From the NCBI GenBank assembly GCA_910576845.1, contig CAJTJA010000017.1, positions 1 to 38,480 on the forward strand: DNA of 38,480 nt, given 5' to 3'. Positions within the stretch are counted from its first letter, which is position 1. Every line of letters starts with the position of its first letter. The translations under genes and the position numbers were made by a program. Positions 8,612-16,528 of this stretch are shown in pieces. The notes under the pieces were generated by a model, which was not told where the DNA came from, searched no databases, and saw only the letters and a list, made by a program, of their open reading frames with translations. The stretch is from an uncultured Oscillibacter sp. (lineage in GTDB: Bacteria; Bacillota; Clostridia; Oscillospirales; Oscillospiraceae).

Positions 8612-9402
8612 CGTCCTTCCTCCTTCCGGTTCCTGGTGGGAATGGACGCAATCAGCCGCTGGGTATACGGATGCTTCGGGTGATAAAACACTTCATTGGC
8701 CGTTCCTTCTTCTACCAATGCGCCCCTCTGCATCACCGCCACCCTGCCGCAGAGCTTCCTCACCACGTTCAGATTGTGAGAAATAAACAGCATGGAGATG
8801 CCGGATTCCCGGTTCAATTTTTTCAAAAGCTCTAAAATTTGGGCCTGTATCGTCACATCCAAGGCAGTGGTGGGCTCGTCTAAAAGCAGCAGCTTTGGCT
8901 TCGCAATTACCGCCGCCGCAATCATCGCCCGCTGAAGCATTCCGCCGGAGAGCTGGTGAGGATATTTCTCGTATACCTTTTCCACTTCCGGAAGCTCCAC
9001 CGCAGCCATGGCCTCCAGTGCCATACGGCGGCGTTCCTCAGCGCTCAGCTTTGTATGAACCCTGAGAACCTCCTCCACCTGAGGACCAATTTTCATCAGA
9101 GGATCCATGGACGTCTGCGGCTCCTGAAATACCACGCCGATATCCTTCCCCTGAATTCTCCGCAACTTTTCCCGGTCTGCATGAAGCAGCTCCACACCAT
9201 CCAGAAAAATTGCTCCTGAATAATCGCACTGTTTTCGAGGCAGCAGTCCCGCCACGCTCATAGCCGTGACGGTCTTGCCGGAGCCGGATTCGCCCACAAG
9301 GCCTAAAACATCCCCGTTACCAATGGATAAGCTGACTCCGGCTACGGCCTCCCGGTCACGATTGAGAAAGCGAACATGAAGCTCCCGAATCTCCAGCATC
9401 AC
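8608..9402 (-). CDS. Peptide/nickel-type ABC transporter ATPase (first)
   Basis: A 264-residue ATPase of the DppD/OppD/NikD position: Walker A GESGSGKT, Q-loop VFQEPQTSMDP, signature LSGGMLQR, Walker B LLLLDEPTTALD and H-loop FISHNLNVV. The protein ends soon after PKHPYTQRLIASIP. It therefore lacks the ~60-residue Cys-containing tail usual in OppD/DppD, a shortening typical of NikD-like proteins. It overlaps its neighbours by 4 bp on both sides, which implies tight translational coupling in the operon. Confidence 0.93.
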   Translation of the reverse strand: MMLEIRELHVRFLNRDREAVAGVSLSIGNGDVLGLVGESGSGKTVTAMSVAGLLPRKQCDYSGAIFLDGVELLHADREKLRRIQGKDIGVVFQEPQTSMDPLMKIGPQVEEVLRVHTKLSAEERRRMALEAMAAVELPEVEKVYEKYPHQLSGGMLQRAMIAAAVIAKPKLLLLDEPTTALDVTIQAQILELLKKLNRESGISMLFISHNLNVVRKLCGRVAVMQRGALVEEGTANEVFYHPKHPYTQRLIASIPTRNRKEEGR

Positions 9403-10208
9403 AGCACCCCCTTATCCCGCCGGCGCAGGCCCTCGCCCAGCAGTCCTACGCTGAAGACCAGCAGCACAATGACCAGCCCTGTTCCAAGGGCATACCAGGG
9501 GGCGGCGAACAGCATTCCCTGCGCCTCGGAGAGCATATAGCCCAGGGAAGCATCAGGCGGCGTAACACCAATACCGAGAAAGCTCATGGACGCCTCCGCC
9601 AAAACCGCATTGTTAAACCCGATTGTCAGTGCCGGCAGCAGCACGGAAAGCATATTCGGCAGCATGTGGACCGCCAAAATCCGCACGCTTCCAGCCCCCA
9701 TCAGACGGGCGCTCTTAATAAAGTTTACATCCCGCAGACCAGCAAACGCCGTGCGTGTCACCCTGGCAAAGCTGGGGATAAATACCAGGCCCAAAGCCAA
9801 AATTACATTGGCCTTCTTCCCCGGTTCGAGAATGGAGATGACTACCAGTGCTAGCAAAATGCTGGGGAAGGCTGTCAGCGCATCGTTCAGGCGCATCAGC
9901 AGACCGTCCGCCGGTCCGCCAAAATATCCGGTCAGAGCACCAACAAGACAGCCGCACACCGCTCCGATGGCTAGGGTAACCAGGGCAATGGATACTGTCG
10001 TTCCCGTTCCTTTGAGCACCCGGCTAAAGATATCCCGGCCAAAGTTGTCCGTCCCCATCCAGTGGGCCAGGGAGGGGCCGTCAAATTTTCCCCCTACCGC
10101 CATGGCATTCGGGTCATAGGGCGTCCAGAAAAACCCCACAAGAATCAGCGCCGTCAAGACGCATGTCAGCAGCAGTCCCGCGGTCAGAAAGCCGTTCCCT
10201 CTCTTCAT
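9399..10208 (-). CDS. ABC transporter permease, DppC/NikC type
   Basis: A 269-residue inner-membrane permease with about six hydrophobic segments. The N-terminal part has the TPYDPNAM... and HWMGTDNFGRDIFSRVL motifs that mark DppC/OppC/NikC proteins. The EAA loop that contacts the ATPases is seen in SARLMGAGSVRILAVHMLPN. The gene overlaps the DppB-type permease gene by 4 bp upstream and the first ATPase gene by 4 bp downstream. Confidence 0.93.
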   Translation of the reverse strand: MKRGNGFLTAGLLLTCVLTALILVGFFWTPYDPNAMAVGGKFDGPSLAHWMGTDNFGRDIFSRVLKGTGTTVSIALVTLAIGAVCGCLVGALTGYFGGPADGLLMRLNDALTAFPSILLALVVISILEPGKKANVILALGLVFIPSFARVTRTAFAGLRDVNFIKSARLMGAGSVRILAVHMLPNMLSVLLPALTIGFNNAVLAEASMSFLGIGVTPPDASLGYMLSEAQGMLFAAPWYALGTGLVIVLLVFSVGLLGEGLRRRDKGVL

Positions 10209-11149
10209 ACTGCCCCTCCCAACCGGAGCCGCGGGTCAAGCCGTTGGTTAATAAGATCCGCAGATGTTCCTGCCAGCACCACCCAGAAAGCCAGAATTAC
10301 CACAATCGCCTGGACCACAGGATAATCCCGATTGCTGATGGACGTCACAAGCATCTGTCCCAGGCCCGGAATTACGAAGACCTGCTCTACCACGATGCTT
10401 CCTGCCACAATCTCTGCCATCGTCTGAGCCAAAAAAGTGACGACCGGGGGAAGCGCATTTTTCAGCACATGCCGCCGCAGAACACTCCCGCGGTTGCTGC
10501 CCCTGGAAATGGCGGTCCGGACATAGTCTTTCCCCATCTCCTCCTGAACCGTGCTGCGAAGCATCCGCACCGTCATAGCAATTCGCGGAATGGACAGGGC
10601 CGCGGCGGCAAAGAGCATGTAAACCGCCGCTCCGAAAAAATCTTTTTTCACATCGGGAAACTGCCCCGGCACAAACCACTTCAGCCCTACGCCGAAAACC
10701 CAGGACAGCAAAATACCGGTAAAAAAGGGCGGAACCGCCATGCAGAGCTGATTTGCCGCCGTTCTCGCCCCCTCCCACCGCCGCCGTCCCGCAGACCAAA
10801 GTCCCAGAGGGATAGAGACCGCCGTAATCAGCAGAAAGCCTGTCAGGCTCAGGCAGAGCGTCAGTCCCACTTTGGGAGCCAAGATATCCCATACAGGCTG
10901 CTTATAGCTTGTGGATACCCCCATATCCCCGGCAAAAAAACCAAAGAGCCACTCGCCGTAGCGGACCGGCAGGGGCCGGTTCAACCCAAGCTCCTCCCTC
11001 AGGGCCGCCAGACGCTCCGGCGTAGCGGATGTCCCCAGCATCGCGGTAGCGGTATCGCCGGAAATCAAGGCGAATGCCGCAAACGTCAGGAAAGAGACAA
11101 TCAGCATCGTTGCCAGCAGCGTTATGACCCGCTTAAACGCGTATTTCAT
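10205..11149 (-). CDS. ABC transporter permease, DppB/NikB type
   Basis: A 314-residue permease: N-terminal helix RVITLLATMLIVSFLTFAAF, then a periplasmic-side domain of the DppB/OppB kind (RLAALREELGLNRPLPVRY) and five further hydrophobic segments. The EAA loop is YVRTAISRGSNRGSVLRRHVLKNALPP. It is the first membrane gene of the operon. It starts 82 bp after the substrate-binding protein gene, and a terminator-like hairpin lies in that gap. Confidence 0.93.
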   Translation of the reverse strand: MKYAFKRVITLLATMLIVSFLTFAAFALISGDTATAMLGTSATPERLAALREELGLNRPLPVRYGEWLFGFFAGDMGVSTSYKQPVWDILAPKVGLTLCLSLTGFLLITAVSIPLGLWSAGRRRWEGARTAANQLCMAVPPFFTGILLSWVFGVGLKWFVPGQFPDVKKDFFGAAVYMLFAAAALSIPRIAMTVRMLRSTVQEEMGKDYVRTAISRGSNRGSVLRRHVLKNALPPVVTFLAQTMAEIVAGSIVVEQVFVIPGLGQMLVTSISNRDYPVVQAIVVILAFWVVLAGTSADLINQRLDPRLRLGGAV

Positions 11150-11165
11150 AAATGAAATCCCTCAG

Positions 11166-11212
11166 AAAAAGCGGAGAATGAAGATGCATTTTCCCGATCC
11201 TCACTCTCCGCT
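11166..11212 (-). terminator. Attenuating terminator between binding protein and permease genes
   Basis: Read on the minus strand, AGCGGAGAGTGA pairs with TCATTCTCCGCT (one mismatch) and is followed by TTTTTCT. It lies inside the ABC operon, just after the stop of the binding protein. Partial termination here would give the excess of binding protein over permeases that is common for such systems. Confidence 0.7.
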
Positions 11213-11231
11213 CTCTCAAACTTTCAAATTT

Positions 11232-12803
11232 TTATGCCGTACGGCGAATACCCGCGAGATCCAACACATAGATGGGGTAGAAACGCACTCCCTCCAGGCC
11301 CTTGCGGACGGCCACAAGGTCGGCCAGGTCCTGAATGTACACATTGGCGGCGTTCTCCGTCAGGTTGGCCTCCGCCTGCTTATAGGCGGCAGTTCTGGTT
11401 TCGTCATCTGCCGCTGTAACAGCCTGCTGGAAAAAGGCGTCATACTCCTCGTTGTTGTAATTGATAAAATTATTGCTTGCGGAAGAAGTAAACCGCTCCA
11501 AAAGCGCCCGGGCCGTCATCGTGGAGGCATCCACGCCCACCACAGTGGACTGGAACTGCCTCCCGGCGTACACGTCGGAGAGCCAGGTGCCCCACTCCAC
11601 CAGCTGGATCTCAGCGGTGACGCCCACCTCCCTGAGCTGCTCCACGATCACCTGGGCGGTGTCAATGTGGGGCTGATAGTTGGAGGGAACGGTGATGGTC
11701 ATGGCAAAGCCGTCGGGATAGCCCGCGTCGGCCAGCAGAGCCTTGGCTTTCTCCACGTCGTGGGAATAGTGGTTGGTCAGGGAATCGTCGAAATACTTGC
11801 CGAAAGCAGGGTACATACTGGAACCGATCAGGCTGCCGTAACCGTCAAAGGCCAGGTCCAGAATCTGCTGGCGGTCGACGGCATAGCACAGGGCCTGCCG
11901 GACCCGCACATCATCAAAGGGCTTCTCGGCGTTGTTCAGGTACATGGCCTGAACCAGATTCATGGTACCCTCCTCAATGTTGAAGCCGTCACCCAGCTGG
12001 GCCACCTGGGTGCTGGTCAGGTGGGCAAACATGTCCACCGCTCCGCTCTGGAGGCTCATAAGAATGCTGTCCGCGTTCTCGATAATCTTAAAGGTAACTT
12101 TATCCAAGTAAGCGCCCTCGCCCCAGTAGTCCTCGAAGCGTTCCAGGACAATGGAGTCCTGAGCCGCCCGGGAGACGAACTTGAAGGGCCCCGTCCCCAC
12201 GGGAGCAGTGTCCTGCTGGTCATAGTCCGCCGGAAGGATGGCTAATGTCAGATAGGAGAGGAACTCCGTATTCGGTTCTTTCAGGCGAATCTGAACGGTC
12301 CGATCATCCTCCGCCGTTATCACCTTATCCACCGCCGACAGAGCTTCCACCGCCAGAACGTCGGCTTCATAGGGCGCTATGCAGCGGGTGATGGAATTCA
12401 CCACGTCGCCAGCCGTCACGGGGCTGCCATTATGGAATTTGATTCCGTCCCGAATGGTAAAAGTATAGACCAATTGGTCATCAGAAATCTCATATTTTTC
12501 GGCCACGGCGGGGATCAGGTCCCCCTCCGGAGTAGGCTTCATCAGGCCCTCAAATACATTGAACATAACCTCTTTCGTCCCTGCCGCCACAGCCTTGTGG
12601 GGGTCAAGGCTCTCATCGAGGTCCTGAGCAATGCCGACGGTAATCTCAGCGGGGTGGTCCGCCGTGCCCGGCGCCTCTTGGTTTTCGGAGCCGCTGGTCT
12701 GTCCCTCGTCTGCCGCCTTCTCCGCGCTGCCGTCTCCGCATCCGCAGAGTACGGTGCTCAGGAGGCCCAGCAGAAGAAGGAGCGCCAAAAGTTTCTTCTT
12801 CAT
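11232..12803 (-). CDS. ABC transporter substrate-binding lipoprotein, family 5
   Basis: A 523-residue solute-binding protein of the DppA/OppA/NikA family. A lipoprotein signal peptide is visible: MKKK, a Leu-rich core, then the lipobox L-C-G-C with Cys22 as the acylated residue. A Ser/Glu/Asp linker follows. Family 5 features include FNVFEGLMKPTPEGDLIPA and the short box YTFTIRDGIKFHNGSPVTAGDV near residue 95, then VRQALCYAVDRQQI. Anchored outside the membrane, it delivers ligand to the permeases encoded downstream. Ligand (peptide, nickel complex or other) is not predictable here, though the short ATPases lean toward the nickel/small-ligand side. Confidence 0.93.
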   Translation of the reverse strand: MKKKLLALLLLLGLLSTVLCGCGDGSAEKAADEGQTSGSENQEAPGTADHPAEITVGIAQDLDESLDPHKAVAAGTKEVMFNVFEGLMKPTPEGDLIPAVAEKYEISDDQLVYTFTIRDGIKFHNGSPVTAGDVVNSITRCIAPYEADVLAVEALSAVDKVITAEDDRTVQIRLKEPNTEFLSYLTLAILPADYDQQDTAPVGTGPFKFVSRAAQDSIVLERFEDYWGEGAYLDKVTFKIIENADSILMSLQSGAVDMFAHLTSTQVAQLGDGFNIEEGTMNLVQAMYLNNAEKPFDDVRVRQALCYAVDRQQILDLAFDGYGSLIGSSMYPAFGKYFDDSLTNHYSHDVEKAKALLADAGYPDGFAMTITVPSNYQPHIDTAQVIVEQLREVGVTAEIQLVEWGTWLSDVYAGRQFQSTVVGVDASTMTARALLERFTSSASNNFINYNNEEYDAFFQQAVTAADDETRTAAYKQAEANLTENAANVYIQDLADLVAVRKGLEGVRFYPIYVLDLAGIRRTA

Positions 12804-12897
12804 GTCTGCATCCTTTCATCACTGCCCGGTAACAGGTCAGTGTTGGACGGGGAAACTGTCCCGCCCAGACAAAATAATCCGGCTCTATTCAGTTGTC

Positions 12898-12923
12898 CTC
12901 CTTTTTCTTGAAAGAAAAAGGAG
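12898..12923. repeat. Perfect 12+12 bp palindrome upstream of the binding-protein gene
   Basis: CTCCTTTTTCTT at 12898-12909 and AAGAAAAAGGAG at 12912-12923 form a near-continuous palindrome next to an A5/T5 run. It lies in the 5' leader of the binding-protein gene. It could be a terminator-like hairpin (CTCCTTTTTCTTTC, minus strand) ending the RNA started at 13071. Confidence 0.6.
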
Positions 12924-13071
12924 CAAAAAGAACATTCACGCGCTCCCAAACCTGGTGGAACATCAAGACAGTCCCCCGGCCGCGCAGTTCCCCGCTCATG
13001 TTGATCTTTCAAAATTCGATTCCGGCAATCATGAACAGAGCCTTGAGGCCCCGGTCTTCCGGAAACCCCAA
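12924..13071 (-). ncRNA. Candidate structured leader or small RNA (6S-like?)
   Basis: A promoter at 13078-13106 (minus strand) would start an RNA near 13071. The ~148-nt product can fold as an extended rod: CCTTGGGG with CCACCAGG near its ends, AAGAC with GTCTT, then GTTCATGAT with GATCAACATGAGC around a terminal loop. It ends in a T-run at 12925-12929. The rod with a central loop recalls 6S RNA, but I cannot confirm the family. The alternative is simply the 5' leader of the binding-protein mRNA. The pairing was found by eye. Confidence 0.35.
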
Positions 13072-13077
13072 GGCCGT

Positions 13078-13106
13078 ATTCTACACGAAGGGAGAGGAGA
13101 TTGCAA
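13078..13106 (-). promoter_or_regulatory. Sigma-A promoter upstream of ABC operon / candidate RNA
   Basis: Minus-strand TTGCAA (13101-13106), 17-bp spacer, TAGAAT (13078-13083). The same hexamers and the flanking CGTGTAGAATA are repeated in the promoter of the AI-2E transporter gene at 14361-14389. Confidence 0.7.
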
Positions 13107-13112
13107 TACTTT

Positions 13113-14342
13113 TCACAAATTTTTCGTTCTCTCCTCCGGCGCCCCCGGCCCATAGCCGCCGCCGGCGGCATAATCATTGGACTCCAGCGGCAATCCCTTC
13201 CTCCTCAGACGGACATCCACAAAAAAATTAGTCAGGCTGTGGAGACAGGCACATACCGGCACGCCGAAAAACATCCCTACCACACCGAAGAAACCGCCGC
13301 CTACCAAAATGGCAATGATTACCCACAGGCTGGAAAGTCCCGTGGTATTTCCCAAAATCTTAGGACCGATCACATTGCCATCCAGCTGTTGAAGCGCCAA
13401 AACAAAAATGGCGAAGTACAGCGCTTTCATAGGCGAAACCAGCAAAATTAAAAAGATACTGGGGATTGCTCCCAGGAAAGGGCCAAAGAAGGGAATGATG
13501 TTTGTCACTCCCACAAAAACGGAAACCAGGGGCGTATAAGGGAATTTCAGAATAGAGCAGCCCACAAAGCACAGAATTCCAATAATAATGGAATCCAAGA
13601 GTTTCCCCCGAACAAAACCGGAAAAAATAGAGTCCGCGCGCCGCACACCCCGGAGAACCAATCCCACGTTTTCGTGAGAAAACAGGCTGTAGGCCAGCTT
13701 CCGCCCATAGGCGGCGCAGCGCTCTTTGGTGGCCAGAAGATAAACCGAGGCAATAATCGCTACCAACAGGCCCTTAACAAAATTCATCACGTTTAACAGG
13801 CCGCCGGACACCGTAAATATCACCATCTGGAGCTGCGGCAGCACACCGCTGGTAAGCCACTTATCTATGTCCTGGAAATAAGACGCCATCTGCTGGCTCA
13901 CCCAGTTCGCCACCGCAGGATTGGTCTCCAGCATGTGAATAATCCAGCCGCTGATGGTGCGGTAATAATTGTCGGCGTTGTCCACCAGCTGCAAAACGCT
14001 CTTGTAAACTTCCGGCATCAGCACCGAGGCCAAAAGATAAAAGAAAAAGCAAATCACCAGCCAGCTCAGCACAATGCTAACTGCCCGAATCGACGCGGCA
14101 GCAGAGCGTTTCCGCTGCCGCCCGGCCGGCTGGGGAGCCAAATGCCTCTCAAAAAAGTTGACCATCGGCGCCAGCAGATAGGCGATGAAAGCCCCATAGA
14201 GGATGGGTTCCACCGCCGTCGTCAACGCGAGGACTGCTTTCCCGCCAAAGATCGTGTCGTAGAGCAGCATGATGGCCGCGGCGGTCAGGAATGCCGTTAC
14301 CCCCATACTGATGTAATTGTCCTTTCGGTCCATAGCCTCCAC
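13113..14342 (-). CDS. AI-2E family transporter (PerM/YtvI-like)
   Basis: Up to 409 residues with about eight hydrophobic segments: N-terminal ones near 12-30 and 35-60, one near 90-115, and a block after 215. The C-terminal half has LDSIIIGILCFVGCSILKFPY and FVGVTNIIPFFGPFLGAIPS, hallmarks of the AI-2E/PerM family of presumed exporters or permeases. Members move varied solutes or Na+/H+, so the substrate is unknown. The longest frame begins GTG at 14342; ATG at 14333, with GGAGG close in front, is an alternative. The gene has its own promoter and is divergent from the lipid kinase gene. Its end lies just before the promoter at 13078-13106. Confidence 0.88.
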   Translation of the reverse strand: MEAMDRKDNYISMGVTAFLTAAAIMLLYDTIFGGKAVLALTTAVEPILYGAFIAYLLAPMVNFFERHLAPQPAGRQRKRSAAASIRAVSIVLSWLVICFFFYLLASVLMPEVYKSVLQLVDNADNYYRTISGWIIHMLETNPAVANWVSQQMASYFQDIDKWLTSGVLPQLQMVIFTVSGGLLNVMNFVKGLLVAIIASVYLLATKERCAAYGRKLAYSLFSHENVGLVLRGVRRADSIFSGFVRGKLLDSIIIGILCFVGCSILKFPYTPLVSVFVGVTNIIPFFGPFLGAIPSIFLILLVSPMKALYFAIFVLALQQLDGNVIGPKILGNTTGLSSLWVIIAILVGGGFFGVVGMFFGVPVCACLHSLTNFFVDVRLRRKGLPLESNDYAAGGGYGPGAPEERTKNL

Positions 14343-14360
14343 CAGCCTTTCTCTGCTATT

Positions 14361-14389
14361 ATTCTACACGGGCCGCAGGGGAATTGCAA
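14361..14389 (-). promoter_or_regulatory. Promoter of the AI-2E transporter gene
   Basis: Minus-strand TTGCAA (14384-14389), 17-bp spacer, TAGAAT (14361-14366), placed 20-30 bp before the start codons. It closely resembles the promoter at 13078-13106. Confidence 0.7.
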
Positions 14390-14698
14390 TCCTCATTTTT
14401 CCGTGATATACTTGAATCATTAAAACATTCTGCCAGACCGGGTCCGCTTTCGAGGAACCCGGAAGCTTTGAAAATCCGTCAATAGAAGCGCATGTCATAC
14501 CGCTCTTTTGCCTCGCATAGCCCTGTGCCCCAAGGCGTTTCCCGAGAATGAATTTCTCTCAAGGCTGTTTTCTTTTTATCTCTTGCCCCCCTCCCGCCTT
14601 ATGCCGCCGGGAAAAATTTTTTAACGGTATTTTAATTCTTTTCTGTGGTATGCTGACAGAGCAAGCTCTCTGTCCAGCTCTTCCAGGAGGTAGTAACA
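14390..14698 (+). other. Divergent intergenic region with hairpins and a kinase promoter
   Basis: No gene is seen here. It holds a hairpin CCGGGTCC/GGAACCCGG (14438-14462), a smaller one GAGAA/TTCTC followed downstream by T-rich sequence around 14570-14580, and a likely plus-strand extended -10 box TGGTATGCT (14646-14654) without a clear -35. Just after it, GACAGAG/CTCTGTC (14655-14674) can form a hairpin in the leader of the lipid kinase mRNA. Confidence 0.45.
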
Positions 14699-15586
14699 AT
14701 GAAACAGCGCAAGCTTTTAATGATCGTTAATCCACGCGCTGGAAAAAACAAATCTCACGGCCCTCTGTTCGACGCGGCAGCCGTCCTTTCCCAGGCCGGC
14801 TATCTTATTTCCATTCACATTACCGCCGCTCCCGGTGACGCCGCCGAAACCGCCAGGCGGGAGGGCGGCCGCTATGATCTTGTAGTCGCTGTTGGCGGGG
14901 ACGGCACGCTGAACGAGGTGGTTTCCGGCCTGACATGCCTGCGCAAGCCGCCTCTCCTGGGCTATCTGCCGCAGGGAAGCACCAATGATTTTGCCTCCAG
15001 CCTCCATATTTCCGGAGACCCCGCGGAGGCCGCTGCCGCTATCACCCGCAACGTTCCCCGTCAGCTGGACCTGGGCCGCTGGAACGGCAGGAATTTTATC
15101 TATGTGGCCTCCTTCGGGGCTTTTACCCGGACATCCTATGCCGCTTCGCAGTCCGCTAAAAACGCCCTGGGCCATCTCGCTTATATCATCGAAGGCATGA
15201 AAGACCTGAGCACGCTTCGTCCTTACCGCATCCGCCTCACCGCTGATGGGGAAACACTGGACGGAGAATACCTCTTCGGCGCCGTGTGCAACTCCACCTC
15301 TATTGGCGGATTGATGAAGCTGGACCCGGAACGGGTTGTCCTGGACGACGGTCTTTTTGAAATGCTGCTGATCCCCAGTCCCAAAACTGCCGCCAATCTT
15401 CAAAGCCTTGTCCATGCCCTGCTGAACCAGGAATATGACAGCCACGGCCTGATCTTCCGTCACGTCTCCTCCATCCGTTTGGAGACGGAAGAGGACCTGC
15501 CTTGGTCCCTGGACGGGGAATATGCCCCCAGCGCCCCAGCAGTGGATATTGAAAATTGCCGTCAGGCCCTGACCGCATTGCTGTGA
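14699..15586 (+). CDS. Diacylglycerol kinase-like lipid kinase (YegS/BmrU/DgkB family)
   Basis: 295 residues, the usual family length. The N-terminal catalytic-domain motif MIVNPRAGK and the nucleotide-binding GGDGTLNEVVSGL (near residue 70) are present. They are followed by GYLPQGSTNDFA, where family members have PxGTxNDFA. The C-terminal domain has SIGGLMKLDPERVVLDDGLFE (D-D-G metal-site loop) and ends with SLDGEYAP. The enzyme phosphorylates diacylglycerol or a related lipid at the inner membrane face. The Thr-to-Ser change in PQGSTND is within family variation. ATG 14699 follows AGGAGG. The Nudix gene starts in its stop codon. Confidence 0.9.
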   Translation: MKQRKLLMIVNPRAGKNKSHGPLFDAAAVLSQAGYLISIHITAAPGDAAETARREGGRYDLVVAVGGDGTLNEVVSGLTCLRKPPLLGYLPQGSTNDFASSLHISGDPAEAAAAITRNVPRQLDLGRWNGRNFIYVASFGAFTRTSYAASQSAKNALGHLAYIIEGMKDLSTLRPYRIRLTADGETLDGEYLFGAVCNSTSIGGLMKLDPERVVLDDGLFEMLLIPSPKTAANLQSLVHALLNQEYDSHGLIFRHVSSIRLETEEDLPWSLDGEYAPSAPAVDIENCRQALTALL

Positions 15587-16188
15587 TGAAAGAGCTGGAA
15601 CGTCTGGCCTGCCGGTTTCAAGGCCATGAGCCGGGTCTTCTCGGGGCAAGACACAGCTACGCGGTTCTCTGTCCCTTAGTGGCGCAGGCGGACGGCCTCC
15701 ACCTCCTTTTCGAGGTCCGAGCCGCCCACCTGCGGCAGGGCGGCGAGGTGTGTTTTCCCGGTGGACGGATGGAACCCGGAGAAACTGTTTTCGACTGTGC
15801 CCTTCGGGAAACCGAAGAGGAGCTCTCGATTCCCCGCCAGGAAATCTCCCTTTTGGGAACCCCTGATTTTATCTGCAACCAGCGCGGTTTTCTGCTCCGT
15901 CCGGTTCTGGGGCTGGTATCTCCGGCAGGATTGGCCGCCATGCGTCCTTCCCCGGCAGAGGTTGCAGAGGCTTTCACGGTTTCCTTGGCATTCTTTCGGA
16001 AAACGGCTCCGGATACCCGATATTATGACCTAGTCCCTCATGTTCCGGAAGATTTTCCTTACGGGGACGTGGGCATCCCCCGAAGCTATCCCTGGAGTCA
16101 TGGACATGTAGAAATTCCCATATGGCGCTGCAAAAATCACGTCATATGGGGAATGACCGCCAGACTGGTTCAGGAAATTATCCGATAA
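15586..16188 (+). CDS. Nudix hydrolase, CoA pyrophosphatase-like
   Basis: 200 residues when started at ATG 15586, which overlaps the kinase stop (TGATG); the open frame extends 30 bp further upstream without a better start. The Nudix box reads GGRMEPGETVFDCALRETEE, with the metal-binding REtEEE present and the usual second Gly replaced by Ser. Just before it, RAAHLRQGGEVCFPGG resembles the extra CoA-binding motif of NudL/NUDT7-type CoA diphosphatases. Cleavage of CoA or acyl-CoA to 4'-phosphopantetheine derivatives is therefore the best guess. Translational coupling to a lipid kinase gene is consistent with a lipid or CoA housekeeping role. Confidence 0.88.
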   Translation: MKELERLACRFQGHEPGLLGARHSYAVLCPLVAQADGLHLLFEVRAAHLRQGGEVCFPGGRMEPGETVFDCALRETEEELSIPRQEISLLGTPDFICNQRGFLLRPVLGLVSPAGLAAMRPSPAEVAEAFTVSLAFFRKTAPDTRYYDLVPHVPEDFPYGDVGIPRSYPWSHGHVEIPIWRCKNHVIWGMTARLVQEIIR

Positions 16189-16213
16189 AATGCTTCTCTC
16201 TTTTCAACAATGG

Positions 16214-16436
16214 TTTAGGCCTTGTTTGAAAATTGACGGAATGCCCGGCGGCGAGAGATTGTTTACCCAGAGGGCATGTGATATCCGTAAGGCGGCAGAG
16301 CCGCCAACGGCTATCCAATCGCCAATCAAGGCAAATTTTTGCAGGCGGGCTGTCGCCCGGCAAGAAAATTTAACGCAGAGCGGCGGAAAAAGATCCGCTG
16401 TTTGGGTGTTTTGACATTTTTCAAACAAGGCCTAAA
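16214..16436. repeat. Hairpin-rich element with perfect 19-bp inverted ends (copy 2)
   Basis: Terminal repeats TTTAGGCCTTGTTTGAAAA (16214-16232) and its exact complement (16418-16436) bound 223 bp of non-coding sequence with several internal hairpins, including GGCGGCAGAGCCGCC and GCGGGCTGTCGCCCG. No target duplication is evident. On the reverse strand, its inner part (16316-16377) matches the sequence at 27600-27656 over most positions. It sits 25 bp behind the Nudix stop codon. MITE-like, non-autonomous. Confidence 0.75.
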
Positions 16437-16496
16437 AGCATGTCAGAAAATCTATTTTGGCGTGCTCCCCAAGAAATACCGCTAAAATAAAACAGC

Positions 16497-16524
16497 AGGA
16501 GACGGCCGCCCCGTCTCCTTGTTT
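16497..16524. terminator. Bidirectional terminator between Nudix and CarD genes
   Basis: AGGAGACGG (16497-16505) pairs perfectly with CCGTCTCCT (16511-16519) around a 5-nt loop, followed by TTGTTTT on the plus strand and by TTTTATTTT nearby on the minus strand. It lies between convergent genes. Confidence 0.8.
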
Positions 16525-16528
16525 TCTC

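Noticed and set aside
10163..12245. Two plus-strand frames of 330 and 373 codons over the ABC transporter genes
   Set aside because: Antisense to genes with unmistakable permease and binding-protein motifs.
16190..16428. Overlapping 74-codon ORFs on both strands inside hairpin element 2
   Set aside because: They are products of the palindromic sequence; no start signals.
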